From assembly GCA_026545765.1 (NCBI GenBank), contig JAIFAC010000007.1, positions 992,001 through 1,056,000 of the forward strand: a stretch of DNA of 64,000 bases, in the 5' to 3' direction. Source of the DNA: Plantago major (taxonomy: Eukaryota; Streptophyta; Magnoliopsida; Lamiales; Plantaginaceae). The notes below the pieces were generated by a model, which saw only the letters and a program-made list of their open reading frames with translations, searched no databases and was not told where the DNA came from. A program made the position numbers and the translations under genes. Positions 1 through 14,742 of the stretch are shown piece after piece. Position 1 is the stretch's first letter. Each line of letters opens with the position of its first letter.

Positions 1-419
1 TGTTGGAAACTTAGAGGATAGATAGTAACTTTTCATATCTTCTTTATTTATTAGAATCTTTATAGGGTTGGGCTTTGATAACATTCATCTGTAACTACCA
101 AAGTCAGCATAATTAGATTAGTCCACTGTATCTGAATCTGAAGTATAGAACATGATTGACATATACATAATCTGTAATAACTGCTTAATCCAGGATGTTA
201 TGCTAGGATATGACTTGTTTAAAGGCTACTATAATCTGTAAGGCTAAGATGTTTTGGGTTATTGAATACTTATATAACTAGGATATCTGCTTAATGACTT
301 GCTTATAGATTGAGGTGTTCCCTCTTACTTTATAGGTCTTAGGGAATCGGCCCGCTTGTCGTATTGTCTCCTCCTTCTTTCCTTGTAGAGGATTGATTGG
401 TTTTTCTTACTTAAAAGAC

Positions 420-459
420 TATAAGTTGGCGCTGGACTTTATACCATATTTCTTGACTC
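420..459 (+). repeat. Bipartite repeat motif, copy 1
   Basis: TATAAGTTGGCGC, then 19 nt of unrelated sequence, then CTTGACTC. The same two blocks with exactly the same 19-nt spacing recur at 4307-4346. The GC-rich core is rare in this AT-rich background. TTGGCGC recalls the primer-binding-site core of plant LTR retrotransposons, but no LTR, polyprotein or second hallmark is visible, so this is only a dispersed motif. Confidence 0.5.
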
Positions 460-3400
460 AGTTCTTTAAAGTAAAAAGTATAGAGGATCTGGCTTAATCG
501 TGGATTATAAATTCTACCAAAAATATAAGGTTAACAAGTGCTGATAAGAGATAAACAGAGATTTATCAAGTTAACTGTGAATCCCAAAACTAGGAACTTA
601 CTGGGACAATTACTTTTCTGAAGTACAAGATATAGAAGATACAATAAAGAGACAGTTAATTCATAGAAGCAGTAACAGCCAAGACAGTTATCTAAAAAAT
701 AGATTAATTCGCAGATACAAAATAAACAGATGAGGGATTTATATATAAAAAACAAACGAAATTAAATAAAATGAATAATCATACATCAATGAATATAAAC
801 ATGCGATTAAGATAAGAATTTCTTAACAGTTCGAGTTTTTAGCGTAAAAAGTTAGTTGCAAAATTAGAAAGTTAGACTGATTACCAAGTTAACTTCGCTT
901 TTTGTCAATGAGATTCTATACATAATCCACACAATCCCCAGAAAGGAAAGAAGGGTGGAATGGAGGAGATAACCTAAAGTACTGTGCAAGGAATGAAAAT
1001 AGGTTAGTAAGGCTTACAAGATATAGAAATAAGAGATGAAAAAGGACTGACATGGACCGATTAACTATTTATAGATACACTTAGTAGAAGGAAACTCGGC
1101 AGATTGGCTTAGGATTTGGAAGAGAAACACGATACAAATACATGCAAATATTTCTGTAGAACGAGATAGGTGCAGGCTTGTAAACAGGATCAGTATTATG
1201 AGCAGTTAGTTATAATTTTCGTAATAAAATACGTCTGGAATAATGTTTATTACATTCTGTTGAATCACTGCCGTGCCTGAAATGTGAACCGTTGACCGCG
1301 TTGTTGTTTGTTGTCTTCATTTATATAGGATATGTAAAATAAAATGTAAGTCACCAAGAATCTTTTCTAAGTATTTTGTACGAGAACTATATTACGAAAG
1401 TATAAACCACTACCTAAGTTACGTATTTCATTTGTAAGGGATTACTATAATATTACTATATAATAATTTCTAAGTTTTCAAAGACATGTTTTATATTATA
1501 CCTCCTCTAAGTACTTCTATACTAATAAAAAAAAGAGTACAACAAAATTAGTGTTTAGGCTTATCCTCTTCCACGATGTATATTATATGTGGTTGTGTGT
1601 TCTGATCTCCTATAGTATTTCCCCTTGTTCTTATATAGTTATACAACTATTTTTTTTTACAAGAGACTTATATCACTTGTTTAGTTTCATTTCTTATACA
1701 TAACTGCCTTCTCGTTTTGTATCGGGGTATTACTCTATTCAAGAAAGCAAGTAAGCCATTCAATATAAAGTGTAGGTAAATTATATGCCAAATAGACAGG
1801 ATATGATAATTAATATTATAAGGGACAAGGAAAACACCAGGAAGAAGCCCTAATTACTTTTTGTTGGAGCACGTCTAGTTAGGACATAAACATGTATAAG
1901 GCACAAATAGAAAATAGTATGTATTGACTTCTATATATAATTATAATAAGCTTTGTTTGGAGAATAACACTGTGCACTCTTTATTAATTAGCACGAGTAA
2001 CTTTAGTATACAGTACAAGTCCTTCTTTATCAAACCAAAGATCTACTATCCTAATTTATTTCTATCTTATTCTATTTTTTTATTTTTCTATACTACACTA
2101 AACAATTTCTCAATTTAACCCCGATATGACATCTCAAGGTTAATCCCTATTTCACGACATAAAATATAAGGGCCCTGAAGTATACACACGTATAAAAAGT
2201 GCTATCCAAAATAAGTAAGGGAGAGGAATCTTTACGCATATAGTATTGGAGGAGTTTCCTTAGTGTACATACTACGAGGCTTTGGTCATAGGTGTAAATA
2301 TTTTAGGTTCTTTTCTTTTCTTTTCTAGCAACTTGTTCTTAATGAGTATATTTATCTTCTGGTCCTCTTCTTTGTTTCTTTCTATTAATCCTCTATATTT
2401 GGATCCTTTTTAGAACTAACTACACTTTCTACTATATTCTCGCGTATGTTTACTAAAAACAAGGATACTTAAAAACACATACATATTTTTTCTTTGATTT
2501 TATATAGGTGTTTAAATAGGAATTAATGTAGGTCTAAGTTTTTGTGAGCTGTACTTAGCCAGGTCTTGTGTATAATTTCTATTTGTGGAATATAAAACAT
2601 GGAGTTGTATGCTGTGGGATACCTTTTATTTTTTGTGAATTTGAGGGCTAGGGTAATAATTTATATTAAGTATGTCTTTCACTCCACTAATTAAGCACGC
2701 CAAGACAAGAAATTTCTACCAAATCCATAGTATTTTTTTAACGCGTTGTTAGGACATTTCCTATATTATTCACAAGGAGAGAACCCACTAGTTGTTGCAG
2801 TACTCAATGTTATTTATTATAAATTTATAAAAGGTAATAAAAAGATAAGATATGTAGAAGTATTTATTTACTATGACAACATAACAGAAAAAAAGATTTG
2901 CCTAAAGGCCCTCATTTTGTCGAGGCATCACCCTCTATATTCATAATTCACAATCCGCTTACTATAAACTCCATACTTATAGATATTTCAGAAATGAAAT
3001 CTTTACTTAGGAAAGACAACAAGATAAGGGATCAAAGTTTATAGGAGTGGTTTATGCAAACTATGACTAATTAATTTTAGAATAGCTAGAATAGAAGCAA
3101 GTACAACTACAAATTCTATTTCCGGAAAGATGCCTTTGTGTTAGTGAAAACAGAGTCAACTAGTCCTTTAAAGGAGAACCATAAGTATATCTAAACCTAG
3201 GGCAAGGATTATTTCATATTTATTATATATATTTATAACACTTCTTAGAAAGAGTCTTAGTTTGACACAGTTCATATCTACTACAAATATCCAATTGGGG
3301 AAGAAACCCTTATAACTACGTTTGACTTTGGTAAATGTATCATACTTTTTATCATGAATGACTAAGCATTACCTTATGGATCCCTAACTTAAGAACAACA

Positions 3401-4306
3401 CAAGGTAAAGGCTCATTTTTAGGAAAGATTTAGTAGGGTTACATTCTTAGATACAATAATTAGACATGAACAAGAGTGGGGTATAGCGACAGACCTATTA
3501 TACGCAGCGAGAGTAGAGAAAAGTAGTATACGCTAAAAAAAGGTATATAATACTCCAAAAACTAAAACTAGGTTATATATTATAGATGTAATATAGATGT
3601 AAAAAGATATAGATTTAAAAAGATAATGTAACTACATACACGAACTTTTATAATGATGCCATCATATACTACTAGAGGACTTCCCGCGCTTTATCAGGAC
3701 TTCTCTCCTCAACATAAAGTAATACCCTTCTGAGTATTTTAGTAATTAATGTGCAGTACTCTATAATAAATAGTTCTTGTAAGTAATCCAACAGGAACCC
3801 TTGTTTGTGTCCTTACTCTATAGATTCTCTAGGTGTGGCAGCTTCAGGGAATGACCTACCCTAAGATACTTTCAATTCAGTACTCATAACTCTTATAAGT
3901 ACACATACATATATCAATTTACTTGGTTTACAAAGATAAAGCTAGCATAAATCCTAAATTCCAGTATTCCTTTATTATCCGTACTCCTATTCTATAAGCA
4001 CCCATTCCCAAAGCTCGGAGAAGACTAATGAAGGTATCTCACACATATTTTCCTGGGTTAAGACACAAAATATAGGATGAAACAAAGTACACACTCACTA
4101 AATTCACAAAGAAATATCCCAGATACCCTTTATAAAAGCTTTCATTTAAGACTACCCACATACACTCTAAAATTATCCCTATATTATTTCAGGCAAAAAA
4201 CAAGGTATTAAACATTTATGCTCTTATTTCCAATATTAGCTGATATTTTATAAATCATAGTACTTCACGTGTTATTGTTTTTAGTGTAAGCCAGCCTATC
4301 ACAAAG

Positions 4307-4346
4307 TATAAGTTGGCGCCTTTCTTTCCTGCAAGGATCTTGACTC
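4307..4346 (+). repeat. Bipartite repeat motif, copy 2
   Basis: TATAAGTTGGCGC, 19 nt, CTTGACTC, matching both blocks and the spacing of the copy at 420-459. The sequence between and outside the blocks is not conserved. This favours either a short functional site or the last traces of an older, longer repeat. Confidence 0.5.
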
Positions 4347-7300
4347 GTCTCATCCTCTTCCCCAGTATAATAAATAAAGAAAGAATGTTTTATTAGAATC
4401 TTATATATAGACACGTGTTTAAGTAATTACTGAATAAATTTCCTTATCTTTTTTTTAGTGTGATATGTATTTCTTTTTAACCTCCTTCTATTTTATATAC
4501 TTCCCTATTTCTATATACTCCCTCTAGTATTGTGTAAGTACTACAAAACCCTTTTTCTCCGAGAATTCCAAAATCTTGTTTTAGAGATGCCAGCAACTCT
4601 ATACAAATAAATAGAAACATGAACTCATCATAATATAATCATAATATAATAATTAAAATAACTCAGAAATCCTCTGCCCTCTCTACCTACTTTGCTTCTT
4701 ATCTATATTTTTGCTCTTCATACCTTAAGTATATGTGCTGATCCCATGCATATTATATAACTGTGGTGGGTGAAGGGAAATGTTATTAGTTGGAAGTATA
4801 AATTCTAATAATTACAAATACAGAGAAGTAAAGGACTATTGTTTGAAATTCTAAGTTCTCTGTATACTCTACTACATTATCTACCAAGTGCTGCTTGTAA
4901 ATAGAATTAATTTGATAAGGGCTTTATACTAATAATATCCTAGGATATCCACGCAAGGAACTTTACTATATACATATATACTTCATTCTAATTAACCTCT
5001 GTACTATTATATTAACTAATTAGATGGGCAACAACTCTTAACTATGCAATGTCTTTTTAACAACTTGGCTTCTCAATGAAATTTTCAACTTCTAGTGTAA
5101 TACTAATCTAATCTACTTTTATTCATATATTTATACTATGTGCACGTTATTTTATAAAGGGTAGAACAAGACGGGCCAAGGCGACAATGTGTATTATTTC
5201 TTTCAAAGCTAATAAATATTACTTAAACTATGTGGAAGGTACGGTATAAAACGGAATAGGTAACTCATTCTATAGGTTTTTTAATGATATGATGCTAAAG
5301 GCGGAAATCTAAAACACGGAATACTAGGCCTTCTTTATTTCTATTTCGAAGGTTATGTATTCTAAAAAAAAATAAGTCGTAATTAAAATCCAGAGGAACT
5401 TCTTTACCTTCTGACTTGTATCTATCAATAGCAACCAATTCTAACTAGAAATAGGAGTTAACATTAATTATATCTAACAAAATAATAGAATAGGATGGTG
5501 GTTATGCATGGATCTCTTTATTAATTATAGTAAATAGTCTTCGCTTACAAGTATGGTCATATCTCATTCCGAATAAATATTGGAAATGTCTTCTGGAATC
5601 TTCCTCTTTCGGTGACTTCCGCAGAGTACTTAAGTCCTAAAATCTAAAATTTGTAAACATAGATAGAATCGAGAAGTGGCTGCTTCTTTCTTGTACCCAG
5701 TACTGTCTTTATAAGAATGAATGATTACCAATAGTAGAAAGATATAAAGCAAACCGTGAAAAGAAGAAAGAGATATGTCGCGAAATATAATATTCAGTAA
5801 GCCTACAATATAATAAAAAAAATAAGATAAGAAATCGAAGAGGAATCAAATAGACAATCAAGTATACAACACAAACAAAGCTATCCAATACCCACCAAAA
5901 AATAACATTAATAGAACATTCATACAGTTCCTTTCCTAGCATATGTCCGTTTTATTTTACTCAGTAGGGAAAATTCCAGTTCTACTAATATTCTGGCGAC
6001 ACAATCAATATGTAAGAGTATTTTTGATTGCCTAATTTAAGAATAAGAAGAATGAATAAGTGGCATTTTATTTTCTTTTTTATTGTAGTATACAAGATAC
6101 AGATGAAAATGTAAGGAGCTTGTACATAAAATTTAGATGTTCTGCCATTATCTAAAATTCTAAATCCAATCAGAGACCTTCGTTAACTAACATTACTAAT
6201 ACATACACTTAAAGGATTCTACTCTGATGCTGTTTTTCATTTTTTTTTATCTAAAATAAAATAAAATTAAGAGTGTATAATTCCCTTACCAAGCTCTATT
6301 TCGGTCCTTGCGGGAATTCAACCTTATCATTCTTACTTGACAAGCTTCATCACAGCATGTACTTTTAGTTGCTGCTTAAATATGTACGAATTCATTTCTT
6401 AGTTTTTTCTCATGTTCTCAACAATAAAAAATAATCATCTTCTCTTCTTTGCACTATTTTTTCTATTCTATATAAAACTCTAAGCCGAATGACTAATTGC
6501 CGATTCTAACAGTTATCATCAGCAGGATCAGAAAAGTGATGTGGACTTGTTGTAATGACAGAGATTCTGCGCAAAGAAATACAAAATGGACTCTTGTATC
6601 AAGGAAAAAAAGAGAGAGAAGAAGAGTGAAAATACAATTAGAAACTGAGTCACGTAATAAAAAGAAGAAAATAGCTTGAACAGGGTATAATAAAGGGTAA
6701 ACCCCTAATAAATATCTACTTATCTAGATTCTTGGATTAGTTAGACTTAATAATTGAGTATTAATTCCTTCTTAATTTATTATTGAAAGGCCGCTTTTTT
6801 CTACTATCAATTCAAAAGCTGTTGGTCTAAATGTTCCCTATAACCAACCGTATGTATCCCAATCCCGTATTTTTTATTTTCCACGTACGTAAATTAGAAA
6901 GGACAAACAATTACGCCAACTAAGTCTTAGTTTTCTCACAGCACCCATTTCCTTCTTCCTTCTTGTTATAAGTGTGTGTAATATATTATATACAAGTACA
7001 TAGATCAAAATAGGCATTTATTGAATGAGTCGCATCACTTCCCAAGCAGAGTATTCTCTCGCTTTTTTGTTTAAGAAATTAACCTAATATTTGAGCTTAT
7101 TTGTAGAGTTCATTTTAGTCGATAGGTAAGATGTGTTTGGATATGATATTTGATATAATATATGGTTGGGTTGGATCTAGCCTGTTTATTTAATTTATTT
7201 ATAAGTGGAAGATATTGAATGGAAGAGTAATAAATAATATAGTAAGTAGTTATCATAGGAAGTAGGCATTCTAGAAGACAAGACAAATAAGGACTAATTC

Positions 7301-7629
7301 TAAGCATGGCAGTATTCCCGCATAAAAGAAAATAAATGTAAAGGTATAGACTTCTTTTCAGCTAGCATAGCATAGATAGGAGACGTTAGTAGAACGAATT
7401 TAGGCGGGGTAATCCTTTTTTTTTATTCTAATCTAAATGAAATATATAAATAAATAGTTAGTTAATTACCGATATTCCTCTTTTTTTTATCAACTATGTT
7501 TCTTATCACAAAATTTACGTACTTTTTTTTAGTCTACTAGTTTCAACAACGGCTGTCTTTTTCCTACACTCCATCTAACCCACTCATCCTACACACAAAA
7601 ACAAATGTTTACTAAAGAAAATAACCAGT

Positions 7630-8073
7630 ATGGCATCACAACGATCTCTTGGCTGGCATACGTTTTCATTTAAATCAACAAAAATTTACACTGTTTGGTT
7701 TATTCGGGAATTGTCCTTTATCGATGTTGTAGATTCAGGAAGGAATTCCATAAATAGAAAATTAGTTAGGCATATGGTTGGTGCGAGACTATGTTATGCG
7801 TCGGAGGAGGAATATTTTACTCTTCTTTTATTTCTATTACTTTCCAGTATTTCTATTACTTTCCAGCTCTCTCAGTTATACCGAGCTCGCATTTTTTGTT
7901 ACTATTCAATTCATCTCATCGCAAGGAAATTTCTTATAAATGTTGGTCTGGGATTCATTCTTAAGAAGTCTAATAAGCAAAAATACAAGATTGCTTTCTA
8001 TATGGTATGGTACTCAAACCAGCAAGACTCAAAGACTATTCCTAGCAGGAAAAAGAAAGAGTTTAACAAGTGA
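7630..8073 (+). CDS. Doubtful 147-codon ORF, no known relative
   Basis: An ATG-to-stop frame of 147 codons, the second longest open frame in the window. The product would be basic. It has one hydrophobic Leu/Ser/Ile-rich stretch around residues 62-80, partly produced by a 19-bp tandem duplication (unit TTTCTATTACTTTCCAG, at 7831-7847 and 7850-7866), and a Lys-rich C-terminus. I recognise no family. A frame of this length is uncommon but not impossible by chance in 64 kb at this base composition. It has no gene neighbours and no recognisable leader. It could be a real orphan mitochondrial ORF or chance; I favour chance. Confidence 0.18.
   Translation: MASQRSLGWHTFSFKSTKIYTVWFIRELSFIDVVDSGRNSINRKLVRHMVGARLCYASEEEYFTLLLFLLLSSISITFQLSQLYRARIFCYYSIHLIARKFLINVGLGFILKKSNKQKYKIAFYMVWYSNQQDSKTIPSRKKKEFNK
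7831..7866. repeat. 19-bp tandem duplication
   Basis: Two exact copies of TTTCTATTACTTTCCAG separated by TA, giving a 19-bp period. It lies inside the doubtful 147-codon ORF. The period is not a multiple of three, so a unit gain or loss would shift the frame. This argues mildly against selection on the ORF. Confidence 0.75.
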
Positions 8074-11000
8074 AAAAAGAGAAAATAGAACATTTCGTAA
8101 GCAAGGCGAGAATAGGGAGAGAGTAGTGAATCGAGGCTAATCCACTTTTTTGTTAACGTATTAATTCGACGCGTAAATTACTAAGAAGACAGAATTCTTC
8201 TAAAAGATATAATACAACTTGCCAGCCATTTACTGTTGTACTGATCTTACTTTAATTTCATACTTTTCTAAATGCGACAGGAGATATTTAAGAATAAATG
8301 GCAGTCTTGGCAAAACATAAAGAAGATAGATAAAAATATGGAACTAAAAACAAAGAGTTTTCCATTCAGAAAAAGGGTATAGAGCATACGACTTCCAAAG
8401 CTAAAAGGATTGCACAGAATTCGTTCTATTTCTCTATTTTGCAAAGTATATGTAAGTAATGTTGAGGAAGTGAGCGCCTAGTAATCATATCACAATACCT
8501 ATCAAGCTTATCATTGGTATACGAAGGGAATCCAAGGAAGATGCCGGAAAGTAACAACGTTGTATTGTAGTTAATAAAGAAATGAACGGTAGTTATTAGG
8601 CACAAATCTTCCTAGCATTTCTAGGTATATGTGTCCTTTTAAGTTACAAACTAAAAAAACTTTTTGACTATTCATTGCTATTTTGGTGCAACTCTTTATA
8701 TCCAATATTTTTTTATTGTTTAGGGGTGGAGTTTTGTAAAATTAATGATCCATGAGATCAAACTATTTTAAAAACTACGTGGTCATGAAGAAAGATCTGC
8801 CCTTATACATTTGGAATATTATTTGAAGGACTTTTCATTTTAAAGAAGATTGTAGTACTGACATACATCTTTGGAATTTTGGTATTAGAGATATCTGTAG
8901 AGAAAGGAGATAAACAACCCGCCTCTTCTTTCGGATGGACATGAGTGAAACCTTCTTTATCTTTATTCAAGTTACCCATATTCGGTATAAAACTTAAGGG
9001 AATTTGTACTGAGTTATATAATTTGAGTCTTCGTAATGGCAGTTCTTTATTATTAGGAGAAATGTAAAATAAGATTCTGTTATAACAAACAACTAACAGT
9101 AAGGTAACGCGTGTTTACTAGTGCATACAACATATATTTACCCCAGTCCTTTTGGAGTCTTACGCATGTAATAATAAATAATAAATATTTTAAATATTTC
9201 CAATTCCTAGAAACTGCAAGGTGTAACTATATCAACACAGGATAACTAAAAAGTCTAGGTTACAACGTATTCAAGAACTCCTTTAGAGGCTAATAGTTAG
9301 TCCTCTTTCTCTTTCATTCCTCATATAAGTATTGTATAGTACTATAACTTTAAGATCTACCTATAAAAGAAAGCGTGTTTTCCTTCGCTAGTGCTAGCTT
9401 ATTATTAAATTTCGGTATTTGGTATAATCCGTTTGGCAGATTTAAAGGAAATAGAAAGAATTGTACTATAGAATCTACCAAAAACCTGTAATATTACAAC
9501 GAAGTGAACTCTAGTACCTACAAAATAGTTTCAAAGTAGTAAAGATGATGGAATTAAACCCAAGGTATAACATGTGTTCTGTCTTTTCATTTCAAAATTA
9601 TAAGTTTAGAGCAAGGCTAATTACTATAAAGTATACAACTTACGCGATCTAGGAAGAACTTGTAAGTGCAAGGCAAAACAATCCATATTATTATTAAAAT
9701 TATTAAAAATGGGCTAGACAAACCCGAGAATCTACCGTTTCATACTCATCAACACCTCAATTTATTCATATCATTTATTCACGAAGAGCCTGATTATAGA
9801 ATTCATCCTTCGATTGAGAAATTAGGTAGCGTAAGAGTCCCTCTGTATTTTCCTTGTCTTATAAAAACTTGTAGAGCCCTGTTGGTCGTGTCCCGGATTT
9901 GTGTTTACTTATAAATAGCACAGTATCAATATAGTATATCAATATTACCTAATAGGAGAAATTTTCAAGGTAACTTTTATGCAATGTACGTATCAGGAAC
10001 AGTTGTTTACAAATTGGACAAGTATCTTCTTTTCTTATTGAGAGTTGTTCTTTAATTAATTTTTATTAATTTCTTTATTAATTCGTGGTATATAGTTAAC
10101 ACCCGAGGAGTCAACGTTGTTTTTTATAAAGCCCTGATGTTAATGCTAATCCTGTTTCCAAGTATACGTATTCCTTTCTTTTTCTTTTCAAGCGAGACCT
10201 TCCTGTACCGAATTCTCTATCTACAAGACAAATAGACAAATTTGGAAGACATACTTTTTCCTACAGAGACTATGAAGAAGAATTGAGATGTGTTTATTAG
10301 CTAAAATCCAAGAACGAGGTTTTTACACATACGTGGCATCCGAAATCAGAAAAACTCTCCTAGGAAACTATAGGGCCCACACTTTGAAAAGTCCAAATAC
10401 AGGAGTACACCAACAAAAAAGTACTATGTGCAAGAAAAGAGACTGCTTGAATCATAATCTAATACTAACTAAAGAGAAAATATTCTTCATTTTAGTGAAT
10501 GTCTAATATATGATAGTACACGCTTTCAGTCTAGAACCAAACTCCAAGGGAATTTATATACTCGACTTTGTCTGTGCCTTAAGTACAGTTTTGGGTCAAT
10601 CCCTAGAAACACGTATAAGAAATTTGTCTAGCGTATAAGTCATGAAATCGACACTAGTACCAATTCCAAGAATGCCTTTATGTACAATTTCCCTTCAAGG
10701 ATACTATAAAAAAGTTAGCTAGGAAAATCCTGTAATTTAAACAACATTAATTAATCTTTCCTAATTGAGAAATTAAAGAACTACGGCACTATTATAAAGC
10801 AAACAAATATAACAACAAAAAAATGTGACACCAATAAATATATTGTATAGAATATTAAAAACAGAATCTGAGACCTGCAAGATTCCTACAAGAACTTTCT
10901 GTTTCCTTGAGTTAGATTGTCGTGGTTGCCCTCTCTTCCAAGTCTTTTCTTTATAAGAAGAAGGAAGGTATTCTTTATAAAAAAAATAAAAAACATTAGA

Positions 11001-13660
11001 ACTTCATGAAAATATACAAGCGTGGTCAGTATTGAACTCGCATTTAAGCAAGGATTTGGTTTATAATTCAAGGTTCTTCACTCGTAGCTATTAATTGATT
11101 ACTAGTCATCAATACACGTGCACCTGACCATAATAAAGGGAACTTGACTAGAATATATATATATATAAAGGATCTATATCAAGTACTTGTTCTTCTGTCA
11201 ATTATTAAAGAATTCGAAAATACTTCAAGTTATAAAATGTATCTATATCTATTTACTACGCTGCTAAGAAGAAAATCTGAATCAACTATCTGACTTATTA
11301 CTACATACTAATGACATAAAGTTACATAGAGTCCTTCTCTATATTTCCTGGTTTTCTTTGAACTAGCAAACATAATAGGTAAATTCCCATAATACTTGTG
11401 TCCAGGGTTTTTGCTTGAAGAAATAGTATCTGTCTCAAGGTCTTATCTAAGCACAATTTGATATTTTGGTATGAGGAGTTACTTAGCCCATTTTCTACTG
11501 GAAGTCTATAAATGGTTTTGGGATAGTTCATACAACATGAGATTTTCATTCTCCCTCTGTATTTTGGCCCTACTAAAACTAAGAAAAGAAAAGGGAAATC
11601 CACATGTACGATCTATCTCATCCCTCAGATCGGTTATAGTATGTGATGAGGTGCAAAAAAAAATATGTATAAGTTTCTAAGTCCGACAAATACTCACAGC
11701 ACCATTCTTGTAGTGTAGCCCTTATAATTATCCCAATTCACTGTTAAAGAATCTTTCTATTTGTCTCAATTTACTTGCTCTGTGGATCTCGAAAGATTCC
11801 CTATTTGCAAAACATTTTGTACTAGAGATCGATTCCTTGCCTCTTAATTATAGTCTGTGATATCTGAGTTGCCCTTTTTGTATTAGGCGAGCCAAAGTAT
11901 ACTAGTCATTCCACTTCATTTTTGAGTTCTGTTTACTTAATATTTGGTAACAAATTACACGTTTCAATATCCCCAAAAAAAGTCTTACACTTTGTTTGGT
12001 TTGTTCAGTCTCTTTCTTATACTGTGTGCTGCTTCCTAGGTTATTTAATCTGTATTCTAAAGGAGTACTCGGGGGGGTCAATTATAAACAAAGGAAATAT
12101 ATAGTTAGAGAAACCCATATGATGTGAGGCACTCGAGAGGTGATATTGTGGAACTTTGATGAAAGAACAAAAGAGATCAATTGGTCGAATAGATAAATGA
12201 AATGTAATATAAAATGGGTCAGTATGTCTTAGGATAAGGAACAATTGAAGGCATTAAAAGAATTTATTAGATCGGGACTAGAATTTCTCCTGTAAAAAAT
12301 GTCGTAATATATTACGATAAACTAAGAATTTATGTTAGTCATTTCTAATCCTACAACACCGGCAAAAGCAAAGGCAGATTTTTTACTATTTATTATTGTA
12401 TCAGCCTTGCCTATATTTATTTGTGTGCCCTCATAATTTAGGAAAAATTTTAGTTCCAAAGTAAAGAACATATAAACCAGCACAAGGAGAATGACTATTC
12501 ATAATTCATAAAAGCTTGTCAGTATCAAGCTAAATTACAAGTAAACTGAAGACTATCTCTAATATAAAATTAATCTAAAATAAATAAGGTAGTCGGCGCC
12601 AAACAAAATGAAAGGTCGGTCGATAATATAGATATAATGCTTTGATAAGTTGTCTCATAATATAGGACAGTACCACGACTGCATGTATACTCTATTCCTA
12701 TTTCCAAAACTAAGTCTATAAGAATTAACCCTGTTATGTGATATTTCAAGATTTCCTCACACCTTCTTTTTTTTGAAAAAGTACAAAAGCCACATAACTC
12801 TAGCTTTGAAAATAGGTCAGTTCGGGGACCATTTTTAGGTTTAGGCCACTCCTTATAGGATAGGATAGATGCAATAAAAGTCTAAAACATTCGGGAAAGA
12901 AACAGGCATACATTTTAGATAAAAGAACCCTTCAGAATGAAACCTAGCAAGGAAATAACTCTTTTATAGTTCATTGAGAGTCGTCTACTTTACTCGGCAG
13001 TTTCACTTTATATTTCTTACATTTTAAATAAGCTTGTTTTTTTTTTGGAAATTGATATTGGTACTAGGAAACAAGGGTATCTCAGAAATAAGTTACAGCT
13101 TTCACGTCTGTGTTGTATAAAACTTATATTCTAGAATTAGACAAGAATGAAGATATTTCCTTATTAAAATGAAATTAACCCGATGCCGAGTATGTTTTAT
13201 TATGATATAGAATGAATAGAGAAGATAAGCCCTTTCATTTTCAATTATAAGCTCTTCTCATACTTCCCTCAAGAGTGAATTCCTATTAAATGCTGAATCC
13301 TCTATTTGGTAAGGGTCCTACATAAATTTTGTTGGTGTTTATAACATAACATAGTTTTTTCTAAAGGTGCTCTTGTATATGCATTGGTTGTAAAAGTATA
13401 GCACTCAAGTAAAGTACATACTTAGTATAATAATTTAAGTGTTGTAAGAGAATAACGTAGTAATCCAAGTAGAATTTATAGTAGAAAAGGAAGGCATAGA
13501 TTCTTAAGGTCCTGTAGTAAATCCTATATATATATTAAGTATACAAAAGAGAAAGTACACAACACATAAGTGGAAGTCCATAAGGTACACTATATCATGC
13601 TTATCATTAATTTTAAACTACAAAGAGTTATTATAACGTTTAGGATATTATAAGAAAACA

Positions 13661-13679
13661 TAGTATAGTATAGTATAGA
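13661..13679. repeat. (TATAG)n microsatellite
   Basis: About four uninterrupted TATAG units in gene-free DNA. Replication slippage is sufficient to explain it. Confidence 0.8.
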
Positions 13680-14718
13680 ACCTTAGCGGACTCCTTATTT
13701 ATAGAACACAGTAAACATATAGCCCCGTGTACATACATATTTATACTTAATAATTAATACTTAATAAAAAGATGCCAAATAAATGATAACCTACGATAAG
13801 ATTCTTCGTTTATTTCAAATTGACAAGATTCTATAGTTGAAACACAAGACACAAGTAAATACTCCAAACAAAGTAAAGAGGTAGGGTATCCTTTATCACA
13901 CCTAGTATATCTGTATTAGAAATAGTATTACATAACTCATATTAGAACCTAGTAGTTTTTAGAGTATATAATAACATATAAGATTTGTCCTTCCATTAGA
14001 TCATCTTGTTAGAGTAGCTTATCCGCCTAGTATAGGCATTTACTGTAGTACACTATATGTTGTGAGTAGATGAGAAGAGACTAAATTAGATACACCATAA
14101 CCTTCCCAGAAAGCACTGGAACCTATACTAGAAGGAGGAACCCTTGACCATTATCTATTCATTAGAAATATCTTAATAAATCCTAAATGTTAGAAAGTGG
14201 AGAACATATTTATTCTTCCTAGTATACATAGTTTATACATAATTTTATATTAGTTGGTAAAGTAAATCCCTTCATATATATATAGTATTTAGAACCTTAC
14301 AACCTTGTGTCTAATTGTGTGTGTCTTTTATTAATAAATAACCAAATTAATTCCTACCCCTTAACTTATTAACAAGTATCTTTCTTATTATGTACTACAC
14401 TTACTATACTTTTTATTTTAGGATTTCTGTTTGATCTCACTTCCTGCTTTTTTTCTACTTAATCTTCCTATTTATTTATTTATTCTAAGATACTTTTCTA
14501 GATAGATTCCATTCTACTAAATATAAAGGGTTCACTGGAATAGGTCCGTATCGAGACCCCAAATAAATTAAAATGCTTTAAAAAAAATAAAAGTAAAAAA
14601 AAATAGGCGTAATACTTGATTGATATAATACGAAATTTAGAATTAGGCGAAAACAACAATATAAAAACAATATTAGAATCTAAGAAAAGGACACCTAAAG
14701 AAAGATATAATTTTATTT

Positions 14719-14742
14719 GCCGTAAGATTTGCCGTAAGATTT
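14719..14742. repeat. 12-bp tandem duplication
   Basis: Two exact head-to-tail copies of GCCGTAAGATTT in otherwise featureless AT-rich DNA. It is one of several recent-looking short duplications in the window. Confidence 0.8.

Larger units (their letters stand above)
1..7629. other. AT-rich gene-free stretch
   Basis: No recognisable gene, tRNA or rRNA on either strand. All open frames are short (under 80 codons), as expected by chance at this composition, and none resembles a known protein. The sequence is dominated by A/T runs and short near-repeats. It includes two exact 11-bp tandem copies at 4628-4649, TAGATGT-type near-repeats around 3580-3625, and a bipartite motif present at 420-459 and again at 4307-4346. 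The character is that of decayed or expanded intergenic DNA. Confidence 0.7.

Noticed and set aside
4307..4346. LTR retrotransposon primer-binding site
   Set aside because: Only the TTGGCGC core agrees. There is no LTR pair, polypurine tract or gag-pol coding sequence nearby.
11322..11680. Opposing 93- and 69-codon frames as genes
   Set aside because: They overlap on opposite strands, have no relatives and fall within the chance length range.
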